A stretch of DNA of 39,067 bases from Acidiferrobacteraceae bacterium (GTDB taxonomy: Bacteria; Pseudomonadota; Gammaproteobacteria; Arenicellales; UBA868), in contig PBSU01000069.1 of assembly GCA_002726415.1 (NCBI GenBank), forward strand, positions 1-39,067, written 5' to 3'. The notes below the pieces were generated by a model that worked only from the letters and a program-made list of their open reading frames with translations, was not told where the DNA came from and ran no database searches. Made by a program: the position numbers and the translations under genes. Positions 32,971 to 39,067 of the stretch are shown piece after piece; within the stretch, counting starts at the first letter, position 1; every line of letters begins with the position of its first letter.

Positions 32971-33273
32971 TGGCGTCCCCGGCAAGATTCGAACTTGCGA
33001 CCTATCGCTTCGTACCCCTTCAGTTTTCACTGCCGGACCGCGGGGCCCGTTTGGAGTCTGGACTTTATCTTCACCAATAGGCCAACCGGCCCTTAGGTGC
33101 TGCCCGTCAAGTCTCTACACCTTCCCGTACCGCGCGGGCTTGGCTCGGTATTGCCACCACCGGTTGTGCTGAGGTTTCACCGAGTTTGAGCAGATTCACA
33201 CAGGCTGTTTCCAGAGCCTGGTGCCCAGAGTGACCCAGGAGGCGATTGCTCTATCCAGCTGAGCTACGGGGAC
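32971..33273 (-). tRNA. tRNA-Arg(CCU) interrupted by a group I intron
   Basis: 5' exon 33273-33237 and 3' exon 33010-32971 splice to a perfect 77-base tRNA: acceptor GTCCCCG/CGGGGAC, D-arm GCTC/GAGC, anticodon stem ATCGC/GCGAT, loop CTCCTAA with anticodon CCT, T-arm GCAAG-TTCGAAT-CTTGC, discriminator G and encoded CCA. The 226-base insertion sits directly after anticodon position 36. A TATACT -10 element lies at 33284-33289 with TTGCCT 19 bases upstream. tRNA-Arg(CCU) with a group I intron is known from Agrobacterium; the intron core here is closer to that of the Azoarcus tRNA-Ile intron as I recall it. Confidence 0.96.
33011..33236 (-). other. Group I self-splicing intron (IC3-like) in tRNA-Arg(CCU)
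   Basis: 226 bases, no ORF of its own. The 5' exon ends in U and the intron ends in G, as the class demands. A GGG at 33226-33224 can act as internal guide pairing with the exon CCU (with the U-G wobble). Next comes a P2-like hairpin AGGCT...AGCCT, the core AAACCTCAGC with CTCGG/CCGAG, a conserved GTGTAGAGAC block, CACCTAAGG, and AAGATAAAGTCC. P7 can form between GACTT (33113-33109) and AAGTC (33065-33061). A CAGT-GAAA-ACTG tetraloop hairpin lies near the 3' end. Confidence 0.93.
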
Positions 33274-33283
33274 GCATGGAGTC

Positions 33284-33289
33284 AGTATA
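33284..33289 (-). promoter_or_regulatory. Promoter -10 of the tRNA-Arg gene, twin of the small-RNA promoter
   Basis: TTGCCT-19-TATACT directly precedes the tRNA. The block GCACTTGGTATACTGA matches GCGCTCGGTATACTGA of the upstream promoter at 14 of 16 bases, and both have a TTGC-type -35 at the same 19-base spacing. The -35 overlaps the U-tract of the candidate small RNA. Confidence 0.55.
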
Positions 33290-33312
33290 CCAAGTGCGCC
33301 TGATCGCTAGGC

Positions 33313-33403
33313 AAAAAAAGGCCCCGGGTCGCCGGCTGGGGGTTGGATGCGCAATGGGGGAGGTCGCCGACGTCCCGGGGTCTGTTCTGTAGAGGGTATG
33401 ATC
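33313..33403 (-). ncRNA. Candidate small RNA: long hairpin with C-rich loop, own promoter and terminator
   Basis: On the minus strand, TATACT (33415-33410) with TTGCAA 19 bases upstream could start a transcript near 33403. It contains a 14-bp stem with one A-A mismatch (CCCCGGG-A-CGUCGGC / GCCGGCG-A-CCCGGGG, 33322-33380), a 29-base loop carrying two C-runs (ACCTCCCCC and AACCCCC), and ends in seven Us at 33319-33313. No gene lies upstream on this strand, so the terminator does not belong to a coding transcript. C-rich loops of this type often pair with Shine-Dalgarno sequences. No known family recognised. Confidence 0.55.
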
Positions 33404-33522
33404 GAATTCAGTATACCGAGCGCTGTCAGTTGTGTTGCAATGAAGCGTAAACCAGGTTATTTCTGGTAACTCGATTTAGTGAATAATTTTTTACCCCCGT
33501 TTTTTACACCTTAGATAATCCG

Positions 33523-34440
33523 ATGAGAAAAGGCCCTGACCTAGATCAAGTTTTCAACCGTCGTGCCACGGTAGTAGGTTTTACGGCAATCTTGATGTGG
33601 TCATTACTGGCGGCGTTAACGGTAGCGACAGGGGATATCCCCCCTTTTCAACTGGCCACCCTTTGCTTTGCCCTTGGCGGTGTGATTGGTCTGGTCTGGA
33701 CTGCTGCCCGAGGCGAGTTGCGGTTGCTCATCAGCCAGCCCGTGATGGTATGGGTGCATGGCGTTGGCGGCATTTTCGGTTACCATTTTTTCTACTTCAC
33801 GGCCTTGCGCCATGGTGCACCAGCGGAGGTCAGTCTTATCGCCTATCTTTGGCCTTTGCTGATCGTGTTGTTCTCAGCTGTATTGCCCGCGCATCGGTTA
33901 CAGGGGCATCACATCATAGGGGCTCTGCTGGGCTTTGCCGGGGTGGCATTGATTTTCGTTGGCCGGGGCAGCGGTATTAGCACCACCGAACCGGTGGGGT
34001 ACCTGGCCGCTGGTGCCTGCGCACTGATCTGGTCCGCGTACTCGGTGGGGAATCGAATTTTCTCGCAGGCGCCAACCAGCCTGGTCACGGGATTCTGTCT
34101 GGTGAGCAGCCTTTTGTCTGGCATCTGTCACCTGGGCTTTGAGCAGACCTTGTGGCCACAGACGACAGCAGCCTGGTGGGCCGTACTGGGACTTGGGCTG
34201 GGGCCAGTCGGCCTTGCATTTTTTGTCTGGGATTACGGCTGCAAGCAAGGCGATCTTCGTATTCTGGGCGCTGCGTCATATCTCGCGCCTTTGTTATCGA
34301 CTGGAGTGCTGCTGGTGTTAGGGTTGGACCGGCTCCGCTTATCCATTATTCTGGCTGCAGTGCTGGTGACCGGTGGTGCTGTTATCGCAGCGCGTGATCT
34401 GGTCAAAGGCGGGTCAGCTGATTCGAAAGCACCTCGCTGA
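33523..34440 (+). CDS. DMT-superfamily (EamA) transporter, YddG-like
   Basis: 305 residues with about ten hydrophobic segments in two EamA repeats. The N-terminal TVVGFTAILMWSLLAALT and the central HGAPAEVSLIAYLWPLLIVLFSA segment are characteristic of drug/metabolite exporters of the YddG branch, which export amino acids. ATG 33523 has no visible Shine-Dalgarno; a GATAAT element lies only four bases upstream, so the start or promoter assignment is uncertain. Confidence 0.88.
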   Translation: MRKGPDLDQVFNRRATVVGFTAILMWSLLAALTVATGDIPPFQLATLCFALGGVIGLVWTAARGELRLLISQPVMVWVHGVGGIFGYHFFYFTALRHGAPAEVSLIAYLWPLLIVLFSAVLPAHRLQGHHIIGALLGFAGVALIFVGRGSGISTTEPVGYLAAGACALIWSAYSVGNRIFSQAPTSLVTGFCLVSSLLSGICHLGFEQTLWPQTTAAWWAVLGLGLGPVGLAFFVWDYGCKQGDLRILGAASYLAPLLSTGVLLVLGLDRLRLSIILAAVLVTGGAVIAARDLVKGGSADSKAPR

Positions 34441-34484
34441 TCGGCTCTGGGTTGTGGACAGTCGGCCCACCCTCACGATAACCG

Positions 34485-35117
34485 TCAGTGCTCAGGCAGA
34501 TAGTTGTCAGACCAGCGCAGTACCACGTTGAAGGAGACAGAAATCCGGTTATCCTGTGAGAGATTCGGATGTACCAGATGATGCAGAAAAGCGGGCCACA
34601 CCAGAATCTCACCGACTTGAGGCTGAATCCGATATTCCGGATCGACCTGGCCATCCGCTTTAATTGCCGCCATGTTTGCCTGGGGTCGTGGATCAAAAAA
34701 GGAAATAGCCCCCGGAGTGCGATCAGCGCGACCCGGGAGATCGACCGGCATATCGGGCACGGAAACATAGTAAGTACCCGATAGCCAGGCGTGGGGGTGG
34801 TTATGCAGATTGTGATAGTCACCAAAGCGGTTGACGTTGGCCCAGCCCTGCAGATGCCAGTCTACTGCGTAATCAATTGCACTATGCTGGATGTACCGGA
34901 TGACAGCGTGGTTGATGCATTCGCGCAGCCATACCAGTGCCGGGTGCGCGGAAGTTAGCAGGTTATCCTCAAGATAGTCTGTCGTGAAGTCGGCCCGTTC
35001 ATTGTCCAGGCGCATAATCTCATCAGTGAGTGCCTGGTTGATGGCCTCATCCGAAGGCAGATGATCGCGCATGATAGCGGTAGGCCATAGCGACAGAAAC
35101 TGGGTCTGGTCGGACAT
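34485..35117 (-). CDS. 2OG-Fe(II) oxygenase-like protein (TIGR02466-type)
   Basis: 210 residues. The HNHPHAWLSGTYYVSVP block and a C-terminal HHLVHPN...RISVSFNV block match a family of putative 2-oxoglutarate/Fe(II) dioxygenases with a double-stranded beta-helix, often phage- or marine-bacteria-associated. The metal ligands are probably among the conserved histidines at LHNHPHAW and HHLVHP, with the C-terminal Arg for 2-oxoglutarate. Substrate unknown. ATG 35117. Convergent with the EamA gene, 44 bases apart. Confidence 0.78.
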   Translation of the reverse strand: MSDQTQFLSLWPTAIMRDHLPSDEAINQALTDEIMRLDNERADFTTDYLEDNLLTSAHPALVWLRECINHAVIRYIQHSAIDYAVDWHLQGWANVNRFGDYHNLHNHPHAWLSGTYYVSVPDMPVDLPGRADRTPGAISFFDPRPQANMAAIKADGQVDPEYRIQPQVGEILVWPAFLHHLVHPNLSQDNRISVSFNVVLRWSDNYLPEH

Positions 35118-35271
35118 GTGTTGCGATGGGTTACAGGGTTTTGCTATTCAACGGCAGCACAATAACCATAAGAATCATGCGCTGTTGTATTTGTGAGTGC
35201 CGATTTGCTGGCATGGTTGCTCCGTCCGTTCAGATTCGATAGTCACGGCTAATCTCAAAGATAACAAACCA

Positions 35272-37077
35272 CTATACAAGATAACTGGCGAATAGACGCC
35301 CAAAGATCGTCGCCATGCCCGCGATCAGCAAGAGGAGACGGCCAAAAATTCGATAAGGCGCAATCAAGCCATAAGAGATCAGGCCCAGACCCAATGCCAG
35401 TTGAAAAAACGACACCAGTGCTTTACCTGGCGCATGTGCCAACTCGATCAGGTCCGGGTTTGCGATCATGCCAACCGGGATAACGTACAGGCCCACTCCC
35501 AGGGCCATCGAGGTGAACGCCACCTTAAGCCAGTTTTCGTTAACCATCCCCGAGGCAATAAACACGGCGCCACAGACGGGCGGCGTGATAGTTGAGATCA
35601 GCGCGAACCAGAACACGAAAAGGTGGGCTTGCAAAGGGTTAAGGCCCAGGTCTATCAGGGCAGGCCCTGCGACTGAAACGCAAATTACATAGGCGGCAGT
35701 CGTGGGAACTTCCATCCCGAGAAGCAGGCACGCCAGTGCAGTCAAAAGCACGGCTGGCCAGATGTTCGCGGCTGATATCGAAAGGATCAACGAGGTGATC
35801 TTGACACCCAGACCCGTTATTCCCAGCACACCGATAATTATTGAGGCGCACAGGATAATCACAGTGATCAGCGCCACCTGTCTTGCGCCAGTAATCAACG
35901 CGCGCGTTATCCTGACCTTCACCTCATTTTTTTCAAAAGCAAAATCTTTATCGACCAATAGCAGGAGAAACCCTGCAAATATTGCGAGGCAGGCTGAATA
36001 TTGCGGCGTCAGGTTGGCGACAAACATTCCCCACAGCAGCACGCTAAACGGGATAAGAAAAAATCCCGATGTCACAATCACATCGCGGATAGCCGGTTTC
36101 TCATCATCCGGAATACCCTTGAGATCATATTTTCGCGCATAAGCATTAATCCCAACCCAGACCGCAAAGAAATAGAGAATAGCCGGGAGTAGCGCCGCCG
36201 CCATGATCCCGGTATAGGGTACCTGCGTGAGTTCGACCATGACAAAAGCACCGGCACCCATTAGAGGAGGCATGATTTGCCCCCCGGAGGAGGCAACCGC
36301 CTCGACCGCACCTGCCAGGCGCTTGGGATAGCCCAACCGGGTCATGGCCGGCAGGGTAATCGCACCGGTGGATGCGACGTTTGCAGACGCGGACCCAGAA
36401 ATTGACCCGAACAGGGCAGAGGAGATCACTGAGACTTTTGCACCTCCCCCTTTGAGTCGCCCCGCTGCAGTCGAGGCGATATTCATGAACCCGCGTCCTG
36501 CCTCCCCACTGTTCAGGATGGCGCCAAAAATGACAAAGATCGCCACCACGTTAACGGAAATGCCCGTTAAGATGCCCCAGATGCCGCCTTCGGTAATGGT
36601 GAGTGTGCCCAGCAGGCTCTCGATCGGCATTCCAGAATGACCGAACTCTCCAGGAATGTGCTCGCCCCACAGGGCATAGGCTAATGCGACTGCGGCGACG
36701 ACCGGGAGTGGCCAGCCGATGGCGCGACGGGCGGCCTCAATGACCACCAAGAGCAAGATGATGGCACCGATGACCTGCCCCGGGGACGCCAAGAAGCCAT
36801 ACTGATCACCTAATGCGTTGTGGGAGAACGCAATCCATAGGCAGCAGGTAACGCCGGCGCTGGCCAGGACAAGCCCGATGATCCTGGATAGCTGTGTTTG
36901 TGCGCCAAGACAGAGAATCCAGGGCAGGGCAAATGCCATATGGATAGGCCGACTGACGAGATTAGGTGTCAGGCCGGAAAAAATCAGAAAAAGATGAAAA
37001 AAGACGCAACTACCGGCGAGAACCAGAGCGGGCCCCTGGTATCTGGCCGGTAGAGAATCTGGGCCTGAGATTGTCAA
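35272..37077 (-). CDS. TRAP transporter fused permease (4TM/12TM, TAXI type)
   Basis: 601 residues, strongly hydrophobic, about 16 membrane segments. It fuses the small DctQ-like and large DctM-like subunits, as usual for TAXI-family TRAP transporters. The block SALFGSISGSASANVASTGAITLPAM and the following EAVASSGGQIMPPLMGAGAF are signature segments of the large subunit, and PTTAAYVICVSVAGPAL is the repeat counterpart. It uses a sodium or proton gradient to import a substrate delivered by the binding protein encoded 85 bases upstream. Confidence 0.95.
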   Translation of the reverse strand: MTISGPDSLPARYQGPALVLAGSCVFFHLFLIFSGLTPNLVSRPIHMAFALPWILCLGAQTQLSRIIGLVLASAGVTCCLWIAFSHNALGDQYGFLASPGQVIGAIILLLVVIEAARRAIGWPLPVVAAVALAYALWGEHIPGEFGHSGMPIESLLGTLTITEGGIWGILTGISVNVVAIFVIFGAILNSGEAGRGFMNIASTAAGRLKGGGAKVSVISSALFGSISGSASANVASTGAITLPAMTRLGYPKRLAGAVEAVASSGGQIMPPLMGAGAFVMVELTQVPYTGIMAAALLPAILYFFAVWVGINAYARKYDLKGIPDDEKPAIRDVIVTSGFFLIPFSVLLWGMFVANLTPQYSACLAIFAGFLLLLVDKDFAFEKNEVKVRITRALITGARQVALITVIILCASIIIGVLGITGLGVKITSLILSISAANIWPAVLLTALACLLLGMEVPTTAAYVICVSVAGPALIDLGLNPLQAHLFVFWFALISTITPPVCGAVFIASGMVNENWLKVAFTSMALGVGLYVIPVGMIANPDLIELAHAPGKALVSFFQLALGLGLISYGLIAPYRIFGRLLLLIAGMATIFGRLFASYLV

Positions 37078-37162
37078 CGTCCGAATTTCGTTAGATCGGG
37101 GCTGACTGCTAATAATAGAAGCGCAAGGGCGCTCCAGCCCGACTCATGTCATAACAGGGCCG

Positions 37163-38125
37163 CTATTGCTGCGCATCGGTGAGCGTGAACCCAGCTTCAA
37201 GATAGTAGCGCACCGCACCGGGATGAATTTTCCCCGTGATATTCGGCATGAGACCCTCGTTGACGCCATTCCACCAGGCGGCACTTGCTCCCATCGATCC
37301 TTTTTGCGCCCAGTAGGTTTTGGCCAGAGCGTAAGCGGTATCATCATCCATAGCGGTGGTGGTGTAGGCCACAACCGGAAGTGAGGTAGTAACGATATCC
37401 TGGCTCTGCCCAGCATAAGTGCCAGCAGGGATAATCAGCCGGGTACGTTTGGTCTTTTTGATCTGATCAGCAGATAATGAAAGCACGCTCACACCGGTAG
37501 AGGCGGCGGCTTCGATGACGTTAGGGGCGGGAAAAGATCCCGCGGTCACAAAGCCATCGATCTGTCCATTCTTCAGTGCGGATACGGCATTTGAGAGTTC
37601 GGCATCCGCCAAGGTCACTTTTCCTTCAAGCCCAAAGAGTTTGATGTACTTGGCGCCTTCTTTCGCACCAAATGATCCTTTGCCCAGCAGGATGGTTTTA
37701 CCCTCTAATCCGGCGAAGTCCGTTACACCACTTTTGTTGGACATCACAAAATGCATCGTCAGAGAGGGTATGGGAAACAGCGCTCGAATCTCGTCAAATT
37801 TGGGATCAGTCTTATCTTTAAACATGGCCTTGCCGGCCTGGGCAAGGCGTACCAGTACCGGCGGAGTGGTAAAAACGTAATCACCGCCGCGCACCTTGGC
37901 TTCCATTACGTTTTGGACCGAGCCCTGGCTCTCTTCTACTGTCACAATGATATTGCCGCTTGATCCTTGTTTCATGGCCTCGGCTATCTGTACCGCCATC
38001 TGGTAGTACGATGACGTTGATTTTGCTGATTTGTAAGTAACACGGGTCTGGGCCTGGGCGGCTGGGTTTATGAGCGCCATGCTGGCGACAAGTGCACAGC
38101 ATATGGTGCCGATTCGAAATCTCAT
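37163..38125 (-). CDS. TAXI-family TRAP transporter solute-binding protein
   Basis: 320 residues with a Sec signal (basic MRFRIGT, hydrophobic core, cleavage after NPAAQA). The mature region shows the TAXI layout with YYQMAVQIAEAMKQ (the YxxGxxI-like segment), LGKGSFGAKEGA and PAGTYAGQSQDIVTT. Known TAXI proteins bind glutamate/glutamine or other dicarboxylates; the ligand here is unknown. ATG 38125 with AAAGGAAC upstream. It is first in the operon, followed by the fused permease. Confidence 0.93.
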   Translation of the reverse strand: MRFRIGTICCALVASMALINPAAQAQTRVTYKSAKSTSSYYQMAVQIAEAMKQGSSGNIIVTVEESQGSVQNVMEAKVRGGDYVFTTPPVLVRLAQAGKAMFKDKTDPKFDEIRALFPIPSLTMHFVMSNKSGVTDFAGLEGKTILLGKGSFGAKEGAKYIKLFGLEGKVTLADAELSNAVSALKNGQIDGFVTAGSFPAPNVIEAAASTGVSVLSLSADQIKKTKRTRLIIPAGTYAGQSQDIVTTSLPVVAYTTTAMDDDTAYALAKTYWAQKGSMGASAAWWNGVNEGLMPNITGKIHPGAVRYYLEAGFTLTDAQQ

Positions 38126-38299
38126 CTGTTGTTCCTTTGGTTTGGTTGTGGCTGATTCTATTTAGCCATAGCCAAAGGGGCTTTTCAAATCTGTTTTGAT
38201 CGCGCGCAACAGAGGGCGTGTGGCAGGTACCGGGGGTGACCTTATCAGGGTGTTTTAATCCATCCCCAGACACCAGTGCATCGATATAATCTCGATACC

Positions 38300-39067
38300 A
38301 TGCTTGAGGATAACAATACCGCCCTGCGCGCACGCCTGCATTTTTTCTTCCTGAATATCGGTCATTTTGTCGATCATTTATTACCGCTGGTGTTTGCCAG
38401 TGTTGCGGCCTTGGCACTAACGCGGGAGTGGGGATTGAGTTACGCGCAATTGATCCCCTACGCTATACCCGGGGTAGTGGCGTTTGGGGTTGGCGCCTTG
38501 CCGGCAGGCTGGCTGGCTGATCGGTGGAGCCGTGAAAAGATGATGGTGATCTTCTTTCTGGGGATCGGTGTCAGCGCTATTGCGACAGCGATGGCGACAA
38601 CACCCGTGACGATAGCACTGGGGCTTTTTGCCATTGGGGTTTTTGGCTCGATCTATCATCCAGTCGGTCTCGCTATGGTCATCCAGGGGCGTCAACGCAC
38701 CGGGGTACCGCTGGCAATCAACGGGATTTTTGGCAATCTGGGTGTAGCCTGTGCGGCCTTGTTCACCAGTTTGCTGATCGAGGCACAAGGCTGGAAAGCG
38801 GCTTTTGTCTGGCCTGGGGCGCTAACTTTGCTGCTTGGCTTTGCTTATATCGTGTTTTTGCTCACGGGCCGGCGGGGCAAGGCCGGCGGGGAAGCCCAGA
38901 AGAGGCAGGACACTGTCAAAGGTCAGTCTGGCTTCACACGCTCACACCTGGTGCGCATCTTTCTTGTAGTTTTTGCCTCGACTGCTCTGGGTGGGCTGGT
39001 CTTCCAGAGTACGACATTTGCTTTGCCCAAGATCGTTGATGAGCGCATGGCAGATATGGCAGTTTCA
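38300..39067 (+). CDS. Major facilitator superfamily transporter, N-terminal part (truncated by window edge)
   Basis: Open to the right edge: 256 codons from ATG 38300 without a stop. It starts HFFFLNIGHFVDHLLPLVF and continues with about seven hydrophobic segments; GWLADRWSREKMM is the MFS A-motif loop (G-x-L-x-D-R-x-x-R-x-x), and FGSIYHPVGLAM resembles fosmidomycin-resistance (Fsr)-type transporters. A TATAAT element lies only nine bases before the ATG, hinting at a very short or absent leader. The substrate is unknown. Confidence 0.88.
   Translation, partial: MLEDNNTALRARLHFFFLNIGHFVDHLLPLVFASVAALALTREWGLSYAQLIPYAIPGVVAFGVGALPAGWLADRWSREKMMVIFFLGIGVSAIATAMATTPVTIALGLFAIGVFGSIYHPVGLAMVIQGRQRTGVPLAINGIFGNLGVACAALFTSLLIEAQGWKAAFVWPGALTLLLGFAYIVFLLTGRRGKAGGEAQKRQDTVKGQSGFTRSHLVRIFLVVFASTALGGLVFQSTTFALPKIVDERMADMAVS

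Noticed and set aside
32846-33172. 108-codon plus-strand open frame
   Set aside because: It runs across the 3' exon and intron of the tRNA-Arg gene on the other strand. No protein family features are visible.
32971-33273. Reading the locus as two tRNA fragments or a pseudogene
   Set aside because: The two halves join to a perfect tRNA and the insertion carries the conserved group I intron core, so an intron explains it better.
33322-33380. Terminator for the EamA gene or for read-through on the plus strand
   Set aside because: The U-tract lies on the minus-strand side only, and the EamA gene starts downstream on the plus strand.

Overview
The window looks like a chromosomal segment from a proteobacterium. 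The evidence is Shine-Dalgarno-led, tightly packed operons, a Zur/ZnuABC zinc module, TRAP and NitT/TauT-type transporters, a SAM-II-type riboswitch and a tRNA-Arg(CCU) interrupted by an Azoarcus-like group I intron. I lean towards a gammaproteobacterium, but an alphaproteobacterial origin is not excluded because SAM-II leaders and betaine-homocysteine methyltransferases of this type are common there. No IS elements, prophage or CRISPR arrays were seen. The theme running through the window is sulfur and one-carbon metabolism.

Left part (1-8726, all minus strand): one apparent operon, read from 8726 downwards. It encodes a fusion of a DNA-binding-like domain and a SAM methyltransferase, a cysteine desulfurase-family enzyme, a DmdB-like acyl-CoA ligase, a short MetE-like zinc methyltransferase, an acyl-CoA dehydrogenase, cystathionine beta-synthase and the start of cystathionine gamma-lyase/synthase. 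It combines reverse transsulfuration with activation and oxidation of a small acid, which suggests use of a (methyl)sulfur-containing acid. The substrate is inferred, not shown.

Centre-left (8727-18550): an AT-rich regulatory gap and an OsmC-type protein, then a five-gene NitT/TauT-family ABC operon on the minus strand (two permeases, two ATPases, one binding protein). On the plus strand follow a CoA-binding protein, O-acetylhomoserine sulfhydrylase and hydroxyacid-oxoacid transhydrogenase. A Bcp-type peroxiredoxin and a DsrE-like protein are on the minus strand. The DsrE-like gene has an intrinsic terminator in its leader and is divergent from the zinc-uptake operon.

Centre (18700-28339): znuA (with a 14-unit His-rich repeat), zur, znuC and znuB behind a probable Zur box, then 6-phosphogluconolactonase, an AMP-forming acyl-CoA synthetase, a convergent HIT protein, an AcuI/YhdH-type acryloyl-CoA reductase, a thioesterase, a P-loop ATPase of unknown role and a divergent MetA.

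Right part (28340-39067): a SAM-II-like riboswitch with intrinsic terminator and an SD-sequestering hairpin precedes betaine-homocysteine methyltransferase, followed by glutathione synthetase. Convergent to these are an RDD membrane protein and gamma-glutamyltransferase. Next come the intron-containing tRNA-Arg(CCU) and, just upstream of it with a near-duplicate promoter, a candidate small RNA with a C-rich loop. The window ends with a DMT exporter, a 2OG-Fe(II) oxygenase-like protein, a TAXI-TRAP transporter and a truncated MFS transporter.

Together the genes can make, recycle and break down methionine, homocysteine, cysteine and glutathione. Zinc supply is encoded beside two zinc-dependent homocysteine methyltransferase families.
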